A stretch of 64,000 nt of DNA from Salaquimonas pukyongi. GTDB lineage: Bacteria; Pseudomonadota; Alphaproteobacteria; Rhizobiales; Rhizobiaceae. The DNA is taken from NCBI RefSeq assembly GCF_001953055.1, contig NZ_CP019044.1:2790001-2854000 (forward strand). The letters run 5' to 3'. Shown in pieces: positions 19,243 to 28,705 of the stretch (position 1 is the first letter of the stretch; each line of letters begins with the position of its first letter). Both the position numbers and the translations under genes were made by a program. Below the pieces are notes generated by a model, which was not told where the DNA came from, made no database searches, and saw nothing but the letters and a program-made list of their open reading frames with translations.

Positions 19243-20142
19243 GTGCCTGCTGAAAGGGCATCCCGGCGGCCATATGCGCTCTGCCGCTCCTGGATGTTTG
19301 TTCCAGGCGCCGATGAAGCGCTGCTTCACAAGGCAGCCCACTGTGGCGCGGATGTGCTCATCCAGGAGCTGGAGGACTTCACGCCACCTGAAAAGCGCAA
19401 CACCGCCCGCACGCTTGCCAAAGATACCCTTGATGCCTGGCGGGCAGGCGGTGCCCTTGCCGCAGTGCGCATCAACCCCATGGCCACAGACGGTGCCTCT
19501 GACCTTGCCGCGGTCATGGACGGGGCACCCGACATTGTTGCCCTGCCCAAGGTGCGCCATGCCGCTCATGTCCTGGAACTGGACGAAGCCGTCACCTCTC
19601 ATGAAACACGGCTCGGCCTGAAACCCGGCACGACCAAACTGCTTCCCAATGTGGAATCTGCGGAAGGACTGGTGAACACCCTTGCCATAGCCACGGCCAG
19701 CAAACGGGTCGTTGGATGCCTGCTGGCGTCGGAAGACCTTGCTGCCGATCTGGGCGCGGAAAGGCTGCCCGACGGCAGCGAACTCGACTACGCACGCCAG
19801 CGCTTTTTGATCGAATGCCGCGCTGCCAATGTTCTCGCCATCGACTGCCCCTTTACCTGGTCCGACAATGATGGGGTTACCGCAGATACGAGGCGGGCCC
19901 GCCGTTGGGGTTATCGTGCAAAGAGCGCTGTTTGCCTTGAGCATGCACCGTTGATCAACACCGTACTCACCCCCGGCGAGCGCGAAATCGTGGAGGCCAA
20001 ACGCATTGTAGCTGCGTTCGAGACGGCAAGGGCTGAAGGCGGGGTGAACGTTGAACTGGATGGTTCCCTGCTGGAAGTCCCCACCTACACGGCAGCCCGT
20101 CGGCTGCTGGAGCGTGCCGAGGCATTTCGAGAGTTTGAATAA
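19243..20142 (+). CDS. CoA ester lyase, HpcH/HpaI/CitE family
   Basis: A 299-residue TIM-barrel protein of the CitE/malyl-CoA lyase-like group. The N-terminal RSWMFVPGADE, ELEDFTPPEKR (Mg-binding acid), RINPMATDG and LPNVESAEGLVN blocks are typical, followed by SEDLAADLGA. The family cleaves or forms beta-hydroxyacyl-CoA esters such as malyl-CoA or citramalyl-CoA; the substrate cannot be assigned. A GTG start at 19243, two bases after dppF, is chosen for length. An ATG at 19294 would remove the conserved Arg-Ser before WMFVPG. Its place at the end of a peptide-transport operon is unusual. It is convergent with the TRAP genes. Confidence 0.83.
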   Translation: MPAERASRRPYALCRSWMFVPGADEALLHKAAHCGADVLIQELEDFTPPEKRNTARTLAKDTLDAWRAGGALAAVRINPMATDGASDLAAVMDGAPDIVALPKVRHAAHVLELDEAVTSHETRLGLKPGTTKLLPNVESAEGLVNTLAIATASKRVVGCLLASEDLAADLGAERLPDGSELDYARQRFLIECRAANVLAIDCPFTWSDNDGVTADTRRARRWGYRAKSAVCLEHAPLINTVLTPGEREIVEAKRIVAAFETARAEGGVNVELDGSLLEVPTYTAARRLLERAEAFREFE

Positions 20143-20159
20143 GACAGGGCGTGCCGGAC

Positions 20160-21710
20160 TCAGAACAGTGCGTTCGGCAGCCAGGTTGAAACCGCCGGCA
20201 GCATCCAGACCAGCAGCATGCCCACCACCTGCAGCACGATGAACGGCGCGACCCCGGCATAGATGTGGCCTGTGGTGACTTCCTTCGGCGCAGCGCCACG
20301 CAGATAAAACAGTGAAAAGCCGAAGGGCGGCGTCAGAAAGCTTGTCTGCAGGTTGATTGCCAGCAAAATTCCGAGCCAAAGCGGATCGTGTCCCATCAGG
20401 ATCAGTGTGGGCGCCACCAGTGGAAGCACAATTACCGATATCTCGACGAAATCGAGGAAAAAGCCGAGAATGAAGATGAACGCCATGGAAAACAGCAATG
20501 CACCGGTCGCACCGCCCGGCATCGACTGCAGGATTTCGGCAACCCGCTCTTCTCCGCCAAGGCCGATAAAAACCAGGGAGAACATCCCGGCAGCAAGAAT
20601 GGTAGCGAAAATCATCGATGTCATGGTCAAGGTCGCATCGGCAACCCCGTGCAGCACACGCCTTTTCCACAGCACATACAGCGCCAGAAGGATCGCGATG
20701 GCCCCTGACAGCGTCAGCACGATGTAAAATCCGCCGGCAAGATAGGAGCCGATGCCAAGATCGCTGCGCTGAAGCCGGACCGGGAAAAAGCCGACACAGA
20801 TGGCAAGCACCAATAGCGCGATGGTGCCGGTCAGGATAAGCCGGGGGCTGAAACCGGTGCGAATCCCCGCCATCAGGATTGCTCCCACCGCACCGACGGA
20901 TGCTGCTTCCGTCGGTGTCGCAACACCCCCAAGAATTGCCCCCAGAACCGCCACGATAAGCAGAATGGGCGGCATCATGGCAGAAAGCACCTTGCTCAGT
21001 TCAGGCCGGCCTTCTTCAAGATCGGCCGGCGGCATGTCATCAGGCCGCACAATGCCCCGCCCCACGATGTATAGAAGATAAACCGCAACCAGAACGAGGC
21101 CGGGAATTAGCGCTGCGGCAAAAAACTGTCCGACCGAAAGCGCTTCGACGGCAAACTTGCCTTGCTCGTATTGTGCTTGCTGAAAGGCGTTCGACATCAC
21201 ATCTGCAAGAATGATCAGCAGCGTGGAAGGCGGAATGATCTGGCCCAGCGTGCCAGCGGTACATACGATGCCCGATGCGATCCGCGGGTTGTAGCCTGCT
21301 CTCAACATGGTGGGCAGGGCAATCAGTCCCATGGCGACAACCGTTGCCCCGACAATTCCGGTGGAGGCGGCAAGCAGCGTGCCCACCAGCACAACCGAAA
21401 TTCCAAGCCCGCCGCGCAACTGGCCGAAAACGCGTGCTGCCGTATCGAGCAATTCCTCTGCAATCCGGCTTTTTTCAAGCACCGCCCCCATCAGAACGAA
21501 AAGGGGAATGGCGATCAGCACCTGATTGCTCAACAGCCCGAACACCCGCGGTCCCACCGCCCCGAGCAGGGAAATGTCCATAACCCCCAGCACCCACCCC
21601 AGATAGGCAAAGATCACCGCAACACCGGCAATGGAAAAGGCAACGGGAAAGCCCAGCAATATGGCGCCCATCAGGGAGGCGAACATGAGCAGATCGAGAT
21701 ACTGGCTCAT
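20160..21710 (-). CDS. dctM: TRAP transporter large permease, TakP/FcbT type
   Basis: A 516-residue membrane protein with about 13-14 helices, longer than the ~430-residue standard DctM and matching the large TakP/FcbT3-type subunits. Conserved pieces include PVAFSIAGVAVIFAYLGW, GIVGATVVAMGLIALPTML, IPPSTLLIILADV and VATPTEAASVGAVGA. It drives sodium- or proton-coupled uptake of organic acids with DctQ and DctP. It overlaps dctQ by four bases and ends the leftward hut/TRAP gene series. Confidence 0.92.
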   Translation of the reverse strand: MSQYLDLLMFASLMGAILLGFPVAFSIAGVAVIFAYLGWVLGVMDISLLGAVGPRVFGLLSNQVLIAIPLFVLMGAVLEKSRIAEELLDTAARVFGQLRGGLGISVVLVGTLLAASTGIVGATVVAMGLIALPTMLRAGYNPRIASGIVCTAGTLGQIIPPSTLLIILADVMSNAFQQAQYEQGKFAVEALSVGQFFAAALIPGLVLVAVYLLYIVGRGIVRPDDMPPADLEEGRPELSKVLSAMMPPILLIVAVLGAILGGVATPTEAASVGAVGAILMAGIRTGFSPRLILTGTIALLVLAICVGFFPVRLQRSDLGIGSYLAGGFYIVLTLSGAIAILLALYVLWKRRVLHGVADATLTMTSMIFATILAAGMFSLVFIGLGGEERVAEILQSMPGGATGALLFSMAFIFILGFFLDFVEISVIVLPLVAPTLILMGHDPLWLGILLAINLQTSFLTPPFGFSLFYLRGAAPKEVTTGHIYAGVAPFIVLQVVGMLLVWMLPAVSTWLPNALF

Positions 21711-22204
21711 GTTTCGTCCCGCACGAGCGTAAGGCGGATCAGCAGGGAAAGAGACTGCAACATCAACAGGATGCAGAAGGCCGGGATCAGCGTTTTCAAG
21801 AGAAATACGGCCTTGATGCCGCCAACCGAAATCGGGCCTTCAAGAATGCGCCATGAACTGGCGACCGATGGCCACGACCAGTAAAGCAGTACAAGCATGG
21901 AAGGAAACAGCAGAACGAGATGGCCAAACACATTGAGCCGGCGCTTCCCCTCTTCATCCCATGCGGCATAGAAAACATCAACCCGGACATGCTTGTCGAC
22001 CAGCAGCGTGTAAGCAGCCCCCAGCATGAACAGGGTGGAATGCATGTAGAGCACGCTTTCCTGAGCGGCGATCGAGTTGAAGCCGAAAACGTACCGGCCG
22101 ACAACAATGGCGAACTGCACAAGCACCATGGCAAGCGCGAGCCACCGCACAAGGCTGGCTGTCAGCCTGCTGACGGCATCCAACATGTCGGCCAGCTTGC
22201 CCAT
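21707..22204 (-). CDS. dctQ: TRAP transporter small permease
   Basis: A 165-residue protein with four membrane helices, of the DctQ family. The GRYVFGFNSIAAQESVLYMH and LLVDKHVRVDVFYAAW blocks match the large-type TRAP small subunits. It overlaps dctM by four bases and follows dctP by 65 bases on the same strand, so the three form one transporter. Confidence 0.88.
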   Translation of the reverse strand: MGKLADMLDAVSRLTASLVRWLALAMVLVQFAIVVGRYVFGFNSIAAQESVLYMHSTLFMLGAAYTLLVDKHVRVDVFYAAWDEEGKRRLNVFGHLVLLFPSMLVLLYWSWPSVASSWRILEGPISVGGIKAVFLLKTLIPAFCILLMLQSLSLLIRLTLVRDET

Positions 22205-22269
22205 TCATTCCCCGCAGTGGCTATTTTGAAAGATGCCGGTGCGCAGCTTTCCACGCACCGGCAGGATGA

Positions 22270-23361
22270 TCAATACCCCATGACGGATGCCCGGGCATTC
22301 ATCTGCCCGTTATCGGCATAGGTCATGTAGCCACCCACGAGATCGCGATAGCTGACAAAGCTCTCGGCAATGCGCTTGACGAGTTCGTCATCATCCTGGC
22401 GCAGTTCGTCGATGACCTCCGCCGCCGCTTTGCCCATGGCTGCGATTACGTCGTCAGGCAGTTTCTTGACCTGAACGCCATGCTCGGCAACAAGCGCCTT
22501 CAGCGACTGGGCGTGCTTGGTCGTGTACTCCGTCCAGACGGGATTGTAGAGGCTTTCGCAGGCAAGAGAGACAGCCTGTTTGAGATCGTCCGGCAGATCG
22601 CCAAATGCCTCAGCATTGACGCCGCACTCTTCCGCCGAGGACGGTTCGCCGACACCAGGCCAGTAGTAGTTCTTGGCGACCTGATAAAAGCCGAGTGCCG
22701 AATCCGTCCACGGACCGATGAACTCGCCGGCATCCAGCGCACCGGTCTGGAGCGCCTGGAACATGTCCTTGCCGCCCATTGCCTGGGCCGCCATGCCAAG
22801 CTTGTTGGCCATCTCCGATGCAAGACCCGTGGTGCGGAATTTAAGTCCCTTAAGGTCCTCCACAGAATTGATCTCGGTGCGGAACCACCCGGCCATCTGT
22901 GGCCCGGAATTGCCGCAAAGGAACGGTTTGATGCCAAAGCGGCCATACATTTCATCATACAATGCCTGGCCGCCGCCATGCTGCAACCAGCCGAACTGCT
23001 CGTCGGCGCGTAGGCCAAAGGGCTGCGATCCGAACAGAAGAATGCCCTTGGATTTCGATCCCCAATAGGCAGGAACCGCATGGTAGAGTTCGGCGGTACC
23101 CTCGGACACCGCATCGAACACGCCGCGGCCAGGCACCAGTTCACCGGCAGCAAACAGCTTGACCTCGATACGCCCGCCTGAAAGCGCGGTGATACGGTCG
23201 GCCAGCATCTGCGCTGCCACGCCCGGTCCCGGCAGGTTTTTCGGCCACGCGGTGACCATTTTCCACTGCTTCACGTCCTGGGCAATAGCAGGCGTTGCAA
23301 GGGCAGTGCCGGCTACTGCCGCGCCGGCAACACTGCCGGTCAGAAACTGTCTTCTTTTCAT
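22270..23361 (-). CDS. dctP: TRAP transporter substrate-binding protein, TakP-like
   Basis: A 363-residue periplasmic binding protein. The start at 23361 follows a strong AAGGAGG site; the same frame extends upstream into hutU sequence, which is not used. A Tat-like signal KRRQFLTGSVAGAAVAG is cleaved near AIAQD. The protein resembles the TakP/FcbT1 group that binds alpha-keto or aromatic acids (MVTAWPKNLPGPG, FRTTGLASEMANKLG, GPWTDSALGFYQVA). It lies 31 bases after hutU and is probably read from the hut promoter. Uptake of urocanate or another histidine-derived acid is a reasonable inference but not shown. Confidence 0.88.
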   Translation of the reverse strand: MKRRQFLTGSVAGAAVAGTALATPAIAQDVKQWKMVTAWPKNLPGPGVAAQMLADRITALSGGRIEVKLFAAGELVPGRGVFDAVSEGTAELYHAVPAYWGSKSKGILLFGSQPFGLRADEQFGWLQHGGGQALYDEMYGRFGIKPFLCGNSGPQMAGWFRTEINSVEDLKGLKFRTTGLASEMANKLGMAAQAMGGKDMFQALQTGALDAGEFIGPWTDSALGFYQVAKNYYWPGVGEPSSAEECGVNAEAFGDLPDDLKQAVSLACESLYNPVWTEYTTKHAQSLKALVAEHGVQVKKLPDDVIAAMGKAAAEVIDELRQDDDELVKRIAESFVSYRDLVGGYMTYADNGQMNARASVMGY

Positions 23362-23392
23362 CGTCTTTCCTCCTTGTGGGTTGGATGAGAGT

Positions 23393-25087
23393 TCAATCAA
23401 GTATCCCGGGCAGGTTGAGCCCGTGTTCCCGCGCACAGTCGAGCGCGATGTCATAGCCAGCATCGGCATGCCGCCACACACCGGAGGCCGGATCGTTCCA
23501 CAGGACCCGTTCCAGCCGCCTGGCTGCCGCATCGGTGCCGTCAGCCACGATGACGACACCGGCATGCTGGGAAAATCCCATGCCGACACCCCCACCATGA
23601 TGGAGCGATACCCAGGTAGCGCCGGACGCCGTGTTGACCAGCGCATTGAGCAGGGGCCAGTCGCTGACGGCATCCGAACCGTCCTTCATGGACTCTGTCT
23701 CGCGGTTGGGCGAGGCAACCGAGCCTGAATCCAGATGGTCGCGGCCGATAACGATGGGTGCTTTCAGTTCGCCCGAAGCCACCATCTCGTTGAAGGCAAG
23801 ACCGGCCTTGTGACGCTCGCCCAGCCCGATCCAGCAGATGCGCGCGGGAAGCCCCTGGAAGGCAATGCGGTCGCGTGCCATGTCGAGCCAGTTGTGAAGA
23901 TGGGCATTGTCGGGAAACAGTTCCTTCATCTTGGCGTCGGTCTTGTAGATATCCTCCGGATCCCCCGACAACGCACACCAGCGGAACGGGCCGATACCGC
24001 GGCAGAACAGCGGCCGGATATAGGCCGGCACAAAGCCGGGAAAGGCGAAGGCGTTTTCAAGCCCTTCTTCCTTGGCGACCTGGCGGATGTTGTTGCCGTA
24101 ATCGAGGGTGGGAACACCTGCATTCCAGAAGTCGACCATTGCCGCCACATGCTTCTTCATGCTTTCGCGGGCAGCCTTTTCAACCGACTTGGGATCGCTT
24201 TCCTGCTTTTCGCGCCACTCGGCCACGCTCCAGCCTTCCGGCAGATAGCCATGCAGTGGATCATGGGCACTGGTCTGGTCGGTAACGATATCAGGCCGGA
24301 TACCACCCGCCTTCATGCGCTCGACCAGCTCGGGGAATATCTCCGCCGCATTGCCGAGCAGGCCAACCGACTTCGCCTCGCCTGCCTTGGTCCATTTTTC
24401 GATCATGCCCAGGGCCTCATCGAGCGTCTTGGCTTTCTCGTCGACATATTTTGTCCGCAGGCGGAAATCGATGCGGCTCTCGTCGCATTCGACCGCAAGA
24501 CAGCATGCACCGGCGAAGACCGCCGCAAGCGGCTGGGCTCCGCCCATCCCGCCAAGGCCGCCGGTCAAAATCCACTTGCCGGTAAGATCGCCTTCATAGT
24601 GCTGACGGCCTGCCTCGGCGAAAGTTTCATAGGTGCCCTGCACGATGCCCTGGGTGCCGATATAAATCCACGAGCCGGCCGTCATCTGGCCATACATGGC
24701 CAGCCCCTTGCGGTCGAGTTCATTGAAATGCTCCCATGTTGCCCAATGAGGAACCAGATTGGAGTTGGCGATCAGCACCCGCGGCGCATCGGCATGGGTG
24801 CGCACCACCGCTATCGGTTTGCCGGACTGCACCACCAGGGTCTCGTCTTCGTCAAGGGATTTCAGGCTGTCGACGATCCGGTCGAAATCGTTCCATGTGC
24901 GCGCCGCGCGCCCGATGCCGCCATAGACCACCAGTTCGTGGGGGTTCTCCGCCACATCGGGATGCAGATTGTTCATCAGCATGCGCATCGGCGCTTCGGT
25001 AAGCCAGCTCTTGGCGGTGATCTCCGTTCCGGTCGGCGGGTAGATGTCGCGCGTGTTGTGCCTTGCATTACTGATTGATTTGTTCAT
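23393..25087 (-). CDS. hutU: Urocanate hydratase
   Basis: A 564-residue cytosolic, NAD+-dependent enzyme that hydrates urocanate to imidazolonepropionate, the second step of histidine degradation. Family landmarks include [19 protein letters not shown] at the N-terminus, [30 protein letters not shown], the [13 protein letters not shown] region and the [17 protein letters not shown] block. Full length for the family. The start overlaps the end of hutG by four bases. Confidence 0.97.
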   Translation of the reverse strand: MNKSISNARHNTRDIYPPTGTEITAKSWLTEAPMRMLMNNLHPDVAENPHELVVYGGIGRAARTWNDFDRIVDSLKSLDEDETLVVQSGKPIAVVRTHADAPRVLIANSNLVPHWATWEHFNELDRKGLAMYGQMTAGSWIYIGTQGIVQGTYETFAEAGRQHYEGDLTGKWILTGGLGGMGGAQPLAAVFAGACCLAVECDESRIDFRLRTKYVDEKAKTLDEALGMIEKWTKAGEAKSVGLLGNAAEIFPELVERMKAGGIRPDIVTDQTSAHDPLHGYLPEGWSVAEWREKQESDPKSVEKAARESMKKHVAAMVDFWNAGVPTLDYGNNIRQVAKEEGLENAFAFPGFVPAYIRPLFCRGIGPFRWCALSGDPEDIYKTDAKMKELFPDNAHLHNWLDMARDRIAFQGLPARICWIGLGERHKAGLAFNEMVASGELKAPIVIGRDHLDSGSVASPNRETESMKDGSDAVSDWPLLNALVNTASGATWVSLHHGGGVGMGFSQHAGVVIVADGTDAAARRLERVLWNDPASGVWRHADAGYDIALDCAREHGLNLPGILD

Positions 25088-25896
25088 TGGTTCGCTCCGG
25101 TGTTTTCGCTCAGCGTCGGCGCCAGGCCAGCGAGTTTTTCAAGAATGGCAGCCAGGTGAACGCGCAGCCTTTTGGCCTTTTCCTCGTCATAGTCGAACGG
25201 CACGGCTTCCGTGGCCAAATGGGTCTTTTGCACAAGCTCCATCTGAATGGCGTGGATGCCCTGTTCGGGCCTGCCGTAATGTCGGGTGGTCCAACCACCC
25301 TTGAAACGTCCGTTGACGATGCTCGTATATCCACTTGCAGCACCGCAGATTTCCGTCACTGCGTGCTCAATCTGTGGTGCACAGGTTATTCCCCCATTCG
25401 TGCCGATGTTGAAATCAGGCAGAACGCCCTCAAACAGAAAAGGAATGACCGAACGGATGGAATGGCAATCATAGAGGATCGCCGCCCCATTGAGATGGCG
25501 TACACGCTCAAGTTCACCTGCCAGCGCCGCGTGATACGGCTCATGCCAGGCTTTCCGGCGCGCCTCGATTTCTTCCTCTTCGGGCTCATTCATCCAAAGC
25601 GGTTCGCCATCGAAGTTGGTCAGCGGCACCAGCCCGGTTGTATTCTGGCCCGGATAAAGGCTGACTCCCGACGGATCCCGGTTTGCATCGATGACGTAGC
25701 GGTGAAAGTTTGCCCGCACGATGGTCACGTTGTCGAGCAGTCCTGCATAAAGGCGATCGACATGCCAGTCGGTATCGCCAAGCGTTTGGCCAAGTGGCGT
25801 CAACCGGTTGAAAATGTCCTCAGGCACATGGGTTCCGCAATGGGGCATTCCGAGAACAAGCGGGCCGCTGCCCTGTATGACATCAACCGGCTTCAC
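25084..25896 (-). CDS. hutG: N-formylglutamate deformylase
   Basis: A 270-residue zinc hydrolase that releases formate from N-formyl-glutamate, the last step of the pathway with HutF. It has the [15 protein letters not shown]-terminus, [13 protein letters not shown], a [12 protein letters not shown] helix and the DCHSIRS zinc-ligand motif, then [13 protein letters not shown]. It sits between hutH and hutU with four-base overlaps at both ends. Two other N-formylglutamate amidohydrolase-family genes occur in this window (38310 and 52182), but only this one is in the hut operon. Confidence 0.95.
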   Translation of the reverse strand: MKPVDVIQGSGPLVLGMPHCGTHVPEDIFNRLTPLGQTLGDTDWHVDRLYAGLLDNVTIVRANFHRYVIDANRDPSGVSLYPGQNTTGLVPLTNFDGEPLWMNEPEEEEIEARRKAWHEPYHAALAGELERVRHLNGAAILYDCHSIRSVIPFLFEGVLPDFNIGTNGGITCAPQIEHAVTEICGAASGYTSIVNGRFKGGWTTRHYGRPEQGIHAIQMELVQKTHLATEAVPFDYDEEKAKRLRVHLAAILEKLAGLAPTLSENTGANQ

Positions 25897-27434
25897 GATG
25901 TTTCTCCGCTGAGCAGGCTCGACACCTTTCCGGCAGAGGCCAGTGCCCCGTTTGAAACGAGTTCAGCAACGCGCTGTATGTCGTCAGCCATGAACCGGTC
26001 AGCACCAACAGCAGGCACGGCTTTCCGCAAGGTATTGACGACATTTTGCAGGATCAAACTTGTCTTCAGCGGCGCCCTGAACTCGATCCCCTGTGCAGCA
26101 CACATGGCCTCGACGGCCAGAATGACGCTGAGATTGCGGTTCATCCGCTCAAGACGCCGTGCGCCATGCGCTGCCATGGAGACATGGTCTTCCTGATTGG
26201 CGGAGGTCGGGGTTGAATCCGTCGAACAGGGATTGGCCAGATGCTTGTTCTCGCTCATCAGCGCGGCAGTGGTTACCTCGGCGATCATGAAACCCGAATT
26301 AAGCCCAGGCTCCGGGGTGAGAAACGGCGGCAGATCGTGGGAAAGGGTGGGATCGACCATCAGCGCTACCCGGCGCTGGGCAATGGCACCGGTCTCGGCA
26401 ATGGCTAGGGCGATCTGGTCAGCGGCAAAGGCCACCGGTTCGGCGTGGAAATTGCCGCCGGAAACAATCAACTTCTCCTCGACCAGCACCAGGGGATTGT
26501 CGGAAACCGCATTGGCCTCGGTTTCAAGCGTTTGGCCGGCAAAACGGAGCAGATCGAGTGCGGCACCCGTCACCTGCGGCTGACACCGGATGCAGTAGGG
26601 ATCCTGCACCCTTGTATCGCCCTCACGGTGGCTTTCGCGAATTTCAGAACCCTCCATGACCGTCCGCATGGCATGGCCCACATCGATCTGGCCTTTGTGG
26701 CCGCGCAAGGCGTGAATGCCCTCACGCAACGGAGCCGTCGATCCCATGATCGCATCGGTCGAAAGACAGGAGGAAACAATAGCCGCCTTCACATTGCCCA
26801 TGGCGTTGAAATAACCTGCCAGCGCACATGCGGTGGAAAACTGGGTGCCGTTGATCAGTCCCAGCCCTTCCTTCGGCCCGAGAGTGACAGGCGATAGTCC
26901 CGCTTTCTTGAGCGCTTCTGCAGAAGGCAGCCTTGCTCCTTCAAACCAGGCATCGCCTTCTCCAATGAGCGTTGCTGCCATATGGGCGAGCGGCGCCAGG
27001 TCGCCGGAAGCACCGACCGAACCCTGGGAGGGAACGACCGGCATCACGTTTTTATCAAGCAATGCTTCCAGCAATTGAACGGTCTGCCAGCGGATGCCCG
27101 ACGCCCCCCTGCCGATGGAAAGCAGTTTCAAAGCCAGCATCAGCCGCGTCGTATCGACGTCCAGCGGTTCGCCGACACCGCAGCAGTGCGAGAGCACCAG
27201 ATTGCGCTGCAATTGTTCGGTATCTTCCGGTTTGATGCGCACGCTTGCCAGCTTGCCGAAACCGGTATTGACCCCGTAAATGGCTTCTCCGCCATTGGCA
27301 GCTTCCTGTACCAGCGCTGCCGCGGCTTCGACCGCAGGCCGCGCACCCTTGTCAAGGCGCACAGCGCTTCCTTCGCGCCAAATGGTCTCCAACTGGGCAA
27401 GGCTGGCTTCGCCCGGGATAAGAACGACGGTCAT
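25893..27434 (-). CDS. hutH: Histidine ammonia-lyase
   Basis: A 513-residue enzyme that removes ammonia from histidine to give urocanate. The MIO cofactor forms from Ala-Ser-Gly in [12 protein letters not shown] near residue 147. The [12 protein letters not shown] active-site tyrosine loop, GLINGTQFS and [14 protein letters not shown] are all present. The start at 27434 gives [12 protein letters not shown]; the frame continues upstream into hutI but the extension has no family match. It overlaps hutG and hutI by four bases each. Confidence 0.96.
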   Translation of the reverse strand: MTVVLIPGEASLAQLETIWREGSAVRLDKGARPAVEAAAALVQEAANGGEAIYGVNTGFGKLASVRIKPEDTEQLQRNLVLSHCCGVGEPLDVDTTRLMLALKLLSIGRGASGIRWQTVQLLEALLDKNVMPVVPSQGSVGASGDLAPLAHMAATLIGEGDAWFEGARLPSAEALKKAGLSPVTLGPKEGLGLINGTQFSTACALAGYFNAMGNVKAAIVSSCLSTDAIMGSTAPLREGIHALRGHKGQIDVGHAMRTVMEGSEIRESHREGDTRVQDPYCIRCQPQVTGAALDLLRFAGQTLETEANAVSDNPLVLVEEKLIVSGGNFHAEPVAFAADQIALAIAETGAIAQRRVALMVDPTLSHDLPPFLTPEPGLNSGFMIAEVTTAALMSENKHLANPCSTDSTPTSANQEDHVSMAAHGARRLERMNRNLSVILAVEAMCAAQGIEFRAPLKTSLILQNVVNTLRKAVPAVGADRFMADDIQRVAELVSNGALASAGKVSSLLSGETS

Positions 27435-28626
27435 AACCGGCCTCCAAAAACACGCTTCCAAAGTGGATTGAATCCGATCCGGTAGGAAAGCTCCGCAGGA
27501 TGATGCACGTCCCAAATGGCCAGATCGGCGCGCATGCCTGCCGCAAGGGTTCCCGCATCTGCAAGACCAAGCGCTTTCGCCGCATGTTTGGTGGCTCCCG
27601 CCAAGGCCTCCTGCGGCGTCATGCGAAACAGGGTGCAGGCCATGTTCATCGTCAGCAACAGGGAGGCAAGGGGGATGAACCCGGATTACAGTCCGTCGCC
27701 ACCGCCATCGCAACGCCATTTGCACGGAATGCTTCTATTGGCGGCAATTGCGATTCCCGCAATGTGTAGAAGGCACCGGGAAGCATGACAGCAACCATGC
27801 CCGCTTCGGCCATGGCGGCCGCATCGCTTTCGTCCGCATATTCCAGATGGTCGGCCGATAGCCCACCAAACCGCGCCGCCAGCTTTGCCCCGCCAAGATT
27901 GGAAAGTTGCTCGGCATGCAGCTTGACCGGAAGGCCCAGTGCGGCAGCCTTTTCAAAAACCCGCTCAATCTGCTGTGGATCAAACGCGATCCCCTCGCAA
28001 AACCCGTCCACCGCATCCACCAGGCCTTTGGCGTGCGCTTCCGCCAGCGCCGGCAGGCAGATTTCATCGATATAACCGTCTGGGTTGTTCTTGTATTCGG
28101 CAGGCACCGCATGGGCGCCAAGAAAGCTGGTTTTTACGCGGAGCGGACGTTCGCGCTCGATCGCCCGGGCCACCCGCAACATTTTCAACTCGGTTTCGAT
28201 GTCCAGACCGTAGCCTGACTTGATCTCCAGCGTACACACACCTTCGGCTATCAGCACATCGGTGCGGCGCAGCGCATCTTCAAGCAGCGCATCTTCGCTT
28301 GCTTGGCGGGTAGCTGAAACGGTGGATACGATGCCACCACCTGCCCGCGCGATTTCCTCGTAGCTGGCGCCTTCAAGGCGCAGTTCAAACTCCTTGGCGC
28401 GGTTGCCGCCATGCACGATGTGGGTGTGACAGTCGATCAGACCCGGCGTGACCAGCCGGCCCTCCAGATCGGTCACGGGAAGGTCGCGGTATTCGTCGGG
28501 CAATACATCGCCGTGACCAGCCCAGGCGATGTACTCGCCATCCATCACAACGGCGCCGTCTTCGATCAGCCCATAGGCTGAACCATCCTCCAGCGTCGCC
28601 AGAACCCCATTGCTGAGCAGCATCAT
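27431..28626 (-). pseudogene. hutI: Imidazolonepropionase, frameshifted
   Basis: Imidazolonepropionase opens the ring of imidazolonepropionate to N-formimidoyl-glutamate. The metal-binding [31 protein letters not shown] and ATDCNPGSS motifs are all in the first frame, which stops at 27652 after PLPPCC. The family C-terminus ([20 protein letters not shown], then YRIGFNPL) continues in another frame. Adding one G to the G5 run at 27670-27674 restores a 398-residue protein, and the junction reads [18 protein letters not shown]. Starts at 28626 and 28623 are equivalent. Probably functional in the organism, since the break is a homopolymer base. Confidence 0.85.
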
Positions 28627-28666
28627 TTGTCTGCCTGCCCTCTTGTTATGTGCATTGTATTTTTTT

Positions 28667-28683
28667 ATAAGTATATACATAAT
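28667..28683. promoter_or_regulatory. Putative HutC operator in the hutI-hutF divergent promoter
   Basis: The 79 bases between hutI and hutF are AT-rich, and they contain ATAAGTATATACATAAT centred on the palindrome GTATATAC (28671-28678). GntR/HutC-family regulators bind short GT...AC palindromes, and HutC sites of the TGTATxTACA kind are known in Proteobacteria. hutC itself is encoded two genes away. The identity as HutC operator is inference. Confidence 0.55.
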
Positions 28684-28705
28684 ATCCTGTCAAGGGACGA
28701 TGCGC

